In this document: positions 63,162 through 64,000 of the stretch, in pieces
Layout of the letters: every line of letters starts with the position of its first letter
How positions within the stretch are numbered: the first letter of the stretch is position 1
Assembly (NCBI RefSeq): GCF_023278085.1
Contig: NZ_CP066265.1
Span: 612,001 to 676,000, forward strand
Source: Pseudomonas syringae
GTDB lineage: Bacteria > Pseudomonadota > Gammaproteobacteria > Pseudomonadales > Pseudomonadaceae
DNA length: 64,000 nt
Reading direction: 5' to 3'
Position numbers and translations under genes: made by a program
The notes under the pieces: model-generated
Database searches by the model: none
What the model saw: the letters and a program-made list of their open reading frames with translations, nothing else
What the model was told of the DNA's origin: nothing

Positions 63162-64000
63162 GGCGTGTCCTCCAGATCGCGGGGTTTCCAGGTCTTCAGC
63201 AGCAGCGCGTTACCGACTACGCTGACACTGGACAGCGCCATGGCCGCGCCAGCCAGGACCGGGTTGAGATAACCGAACGCGGCGAGCGGAATGCCGATCA
63301 GGTTGTAGACAAATGCCCAGAACAGATTCTGGCGGATCTTGGCATAGGTCCGACGGCTGATGTCCAGTGCGGCCGGTACCAGTCGTGGGTCGCCGCGCAT
63401 CAGTGTGATGCCCGCCGCATGCATCGCGACATCCGTCCCGCCGCCCATTGCAATGCCGACGTCCGCCGCCGCCAGCGCCGGTGCATCGTTGATGCCGTCG
63501 CCGACCATGGCCACCACATGGTTGCTTTTCAACTGATTGACTGTAGCCGCCTTGTCGGCAGGCAGCACCTCGGCGTGTACATCCTGTATGCCCAGCGCTT
63601 TGGCAACCACCTGAGCGCTGCCCCGGTTATCGCCGGTCAGCAGATGGCTGGTGATACCGCGCGCGTTCAGCTCCCTGATCGCCTGGTCCGTTCCGGGTTT
63701 CAGCGTGTCACCGAAGGCGAACATGCCGATGACTTTCGGCTCAGGAGCCTGCTCGATCAGCCAGGACAGCGTGCGTCCGTCGGCTTCCCAGATACGTGCG
63801 GACTCGGCCAGTTCGCCCATGGGCAGGCCGCTTTCGTCCAGCATTCTTCGATTGCCCAGCGCCAGTTCGCGACCCTGTACCGTTCCGGCGATACCTCGTC
63901 CGCTCAGGGCGTGGCTGTTTTCAACCGGATCGAGTCTGAGTTGCCATTCATGACAGACGTCCAGCACGGCCTTGGCCAAGGGGTGTTCGCTGCCGCGTTG
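63158..64000 (-). CDS. copA: Copper-translocating P-type ATPase, C-terminal part
   Basis: The 3' end of a P1B-type ATPase whose start lies beyond the right edge; 280 codons are visible. Signatures: SEHPLAKAVLDVCHEW (the P1B-specific HP motif), TSHLLTGDNRGSAQVVAKAL, VVAMVGDGINDAPALAAADV, GIAMGGGTDVAMHAAG and the last transmembrane helices (NLFWAFVYNLIGIPLAAFGY, GAAMALSSVSVVGNALLL). The membrane NxxxxYN and MxxSS residues are typical of Cu(I) exporters. The adjacent cueR supports copper as the ion. Confidence 0.95.
   Translation of the reverse strand, partial: QRGSEHPLAKAVLDVCHEWQLRLDPVENSHALSGRGIAGTVQGRELALGNRRMLDESGLPMGELAESARIWEADGRTLSWLIEQAPEPKVIGMFAFGDTLKPGTDQAIRELNARGITSHLLTGDNRGSAQVVAKALGIQDVHAEVLPADKAATVNQLKSNHVVAMVGDGINDAPALAAADVGIAMGGGTDVAMHAAGITLMRGDPRLVPAALDISRRTYAKIRQNLFWAFVYNLIGIPLAAFGYLNPVLAGAAMALSSVSVVGNALLLKTWKPRDLEDTP

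Overview
This window is chromosomal DNA from a fluorescent-lineage Pseudomonas, most likely of the P. syringae group. Three things point there: high-GC coding sequence; a gene order (RmlD-like, epimerase, OmpW/OprG, Zn-regulated ABC operon, nrdR-ribD-ribE-ribBA-ribH-nusB-thiL-ribA-dxs-ispA-xseB) that matches, from memory, the P. aeruginosa PA4069-PA4042 block; and repeated copies of the GACGCTCTGCGTC / GACGCGGAGCGTC palindromic repeats typical of P. syringae genomes. No database search was possible, so family names rest on motifs, lengths and neighbours.

Layout. 0-0.2 kb: start of a short hypothetical gene running off the left edge. 0.4-4.8 kb: a tonB-exbB-exbD-TonB-dependent receptor operon on the minus strand behind a Fur-like palindrome; tonB has an apparent frameshift. 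4.9-8.3 kb: an alpha/beta hydrolase and a YbiO-type MscS channel. 8.4-10.3 kb: two coupled nucleotide-sugar genes. 10.4-14.4 kb: oprG/ompW, then a zinc-linked block (His-rich secreted protein, ABC ATPase, MacB/FtsX-like permease, DUF3299 protein) with a Zur-box-like site upstream. 14.7-17.2 kb: small genes and the cnoX-like thioredoxin. 17.3-27.3 kb: housekeeping genes for riboflavin (ribD, ribE, ribBA, ribH, ribA), transcription antitermination (nusB), thiamine (thiL), isoprenoids (dxs, ispA) and xseB. 27.4-30.7 kb: metC-like gene, a DUF1016 nuclease and yghU.

30.8-37.1 kb is the accessory region. Base composition is lower in GC in places. It holds an orphan Wzm/Wzt-type ABC exporter pair; two small XRE regulators facing a hypothetical gene across a 33-bp palindrome; a PDDEXK-type nuclease with a possible PUA/EVE-like C-terminal domain; a decayed integrase/YgjP-metallopeptidase chimera; and a prophage-type S24 repressor in which arginine occupies the expected catalytic-lysine position. 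This is the most likely place for an undescribed (defence-type) system.

37.2-64 kb is again core: ppa, mtfA, a DedA protein, an acetyltransferase, ethanolamine ammonia-lyase (eutBC) near an exaC-type aldehyde dehydrogenase, mpl-ubiX, a MORN-repeat/caspase-like lipoprotein, an LrgA/LrgB pair, tandem DUF4136 lipoproteins, cmoM, a MaoC/FabG4/thiolase acyl-CoA cluster, a DUF726-like hydrolase, an SBF-family transporter, a RIO-like kinase, and cueR with the 3' end of a copper P-type ATPase at the right edge. Repeat clusters sit in many intergenic gaps, including an exact-period array of three 114-bp units at 51.9-52.25 kb.
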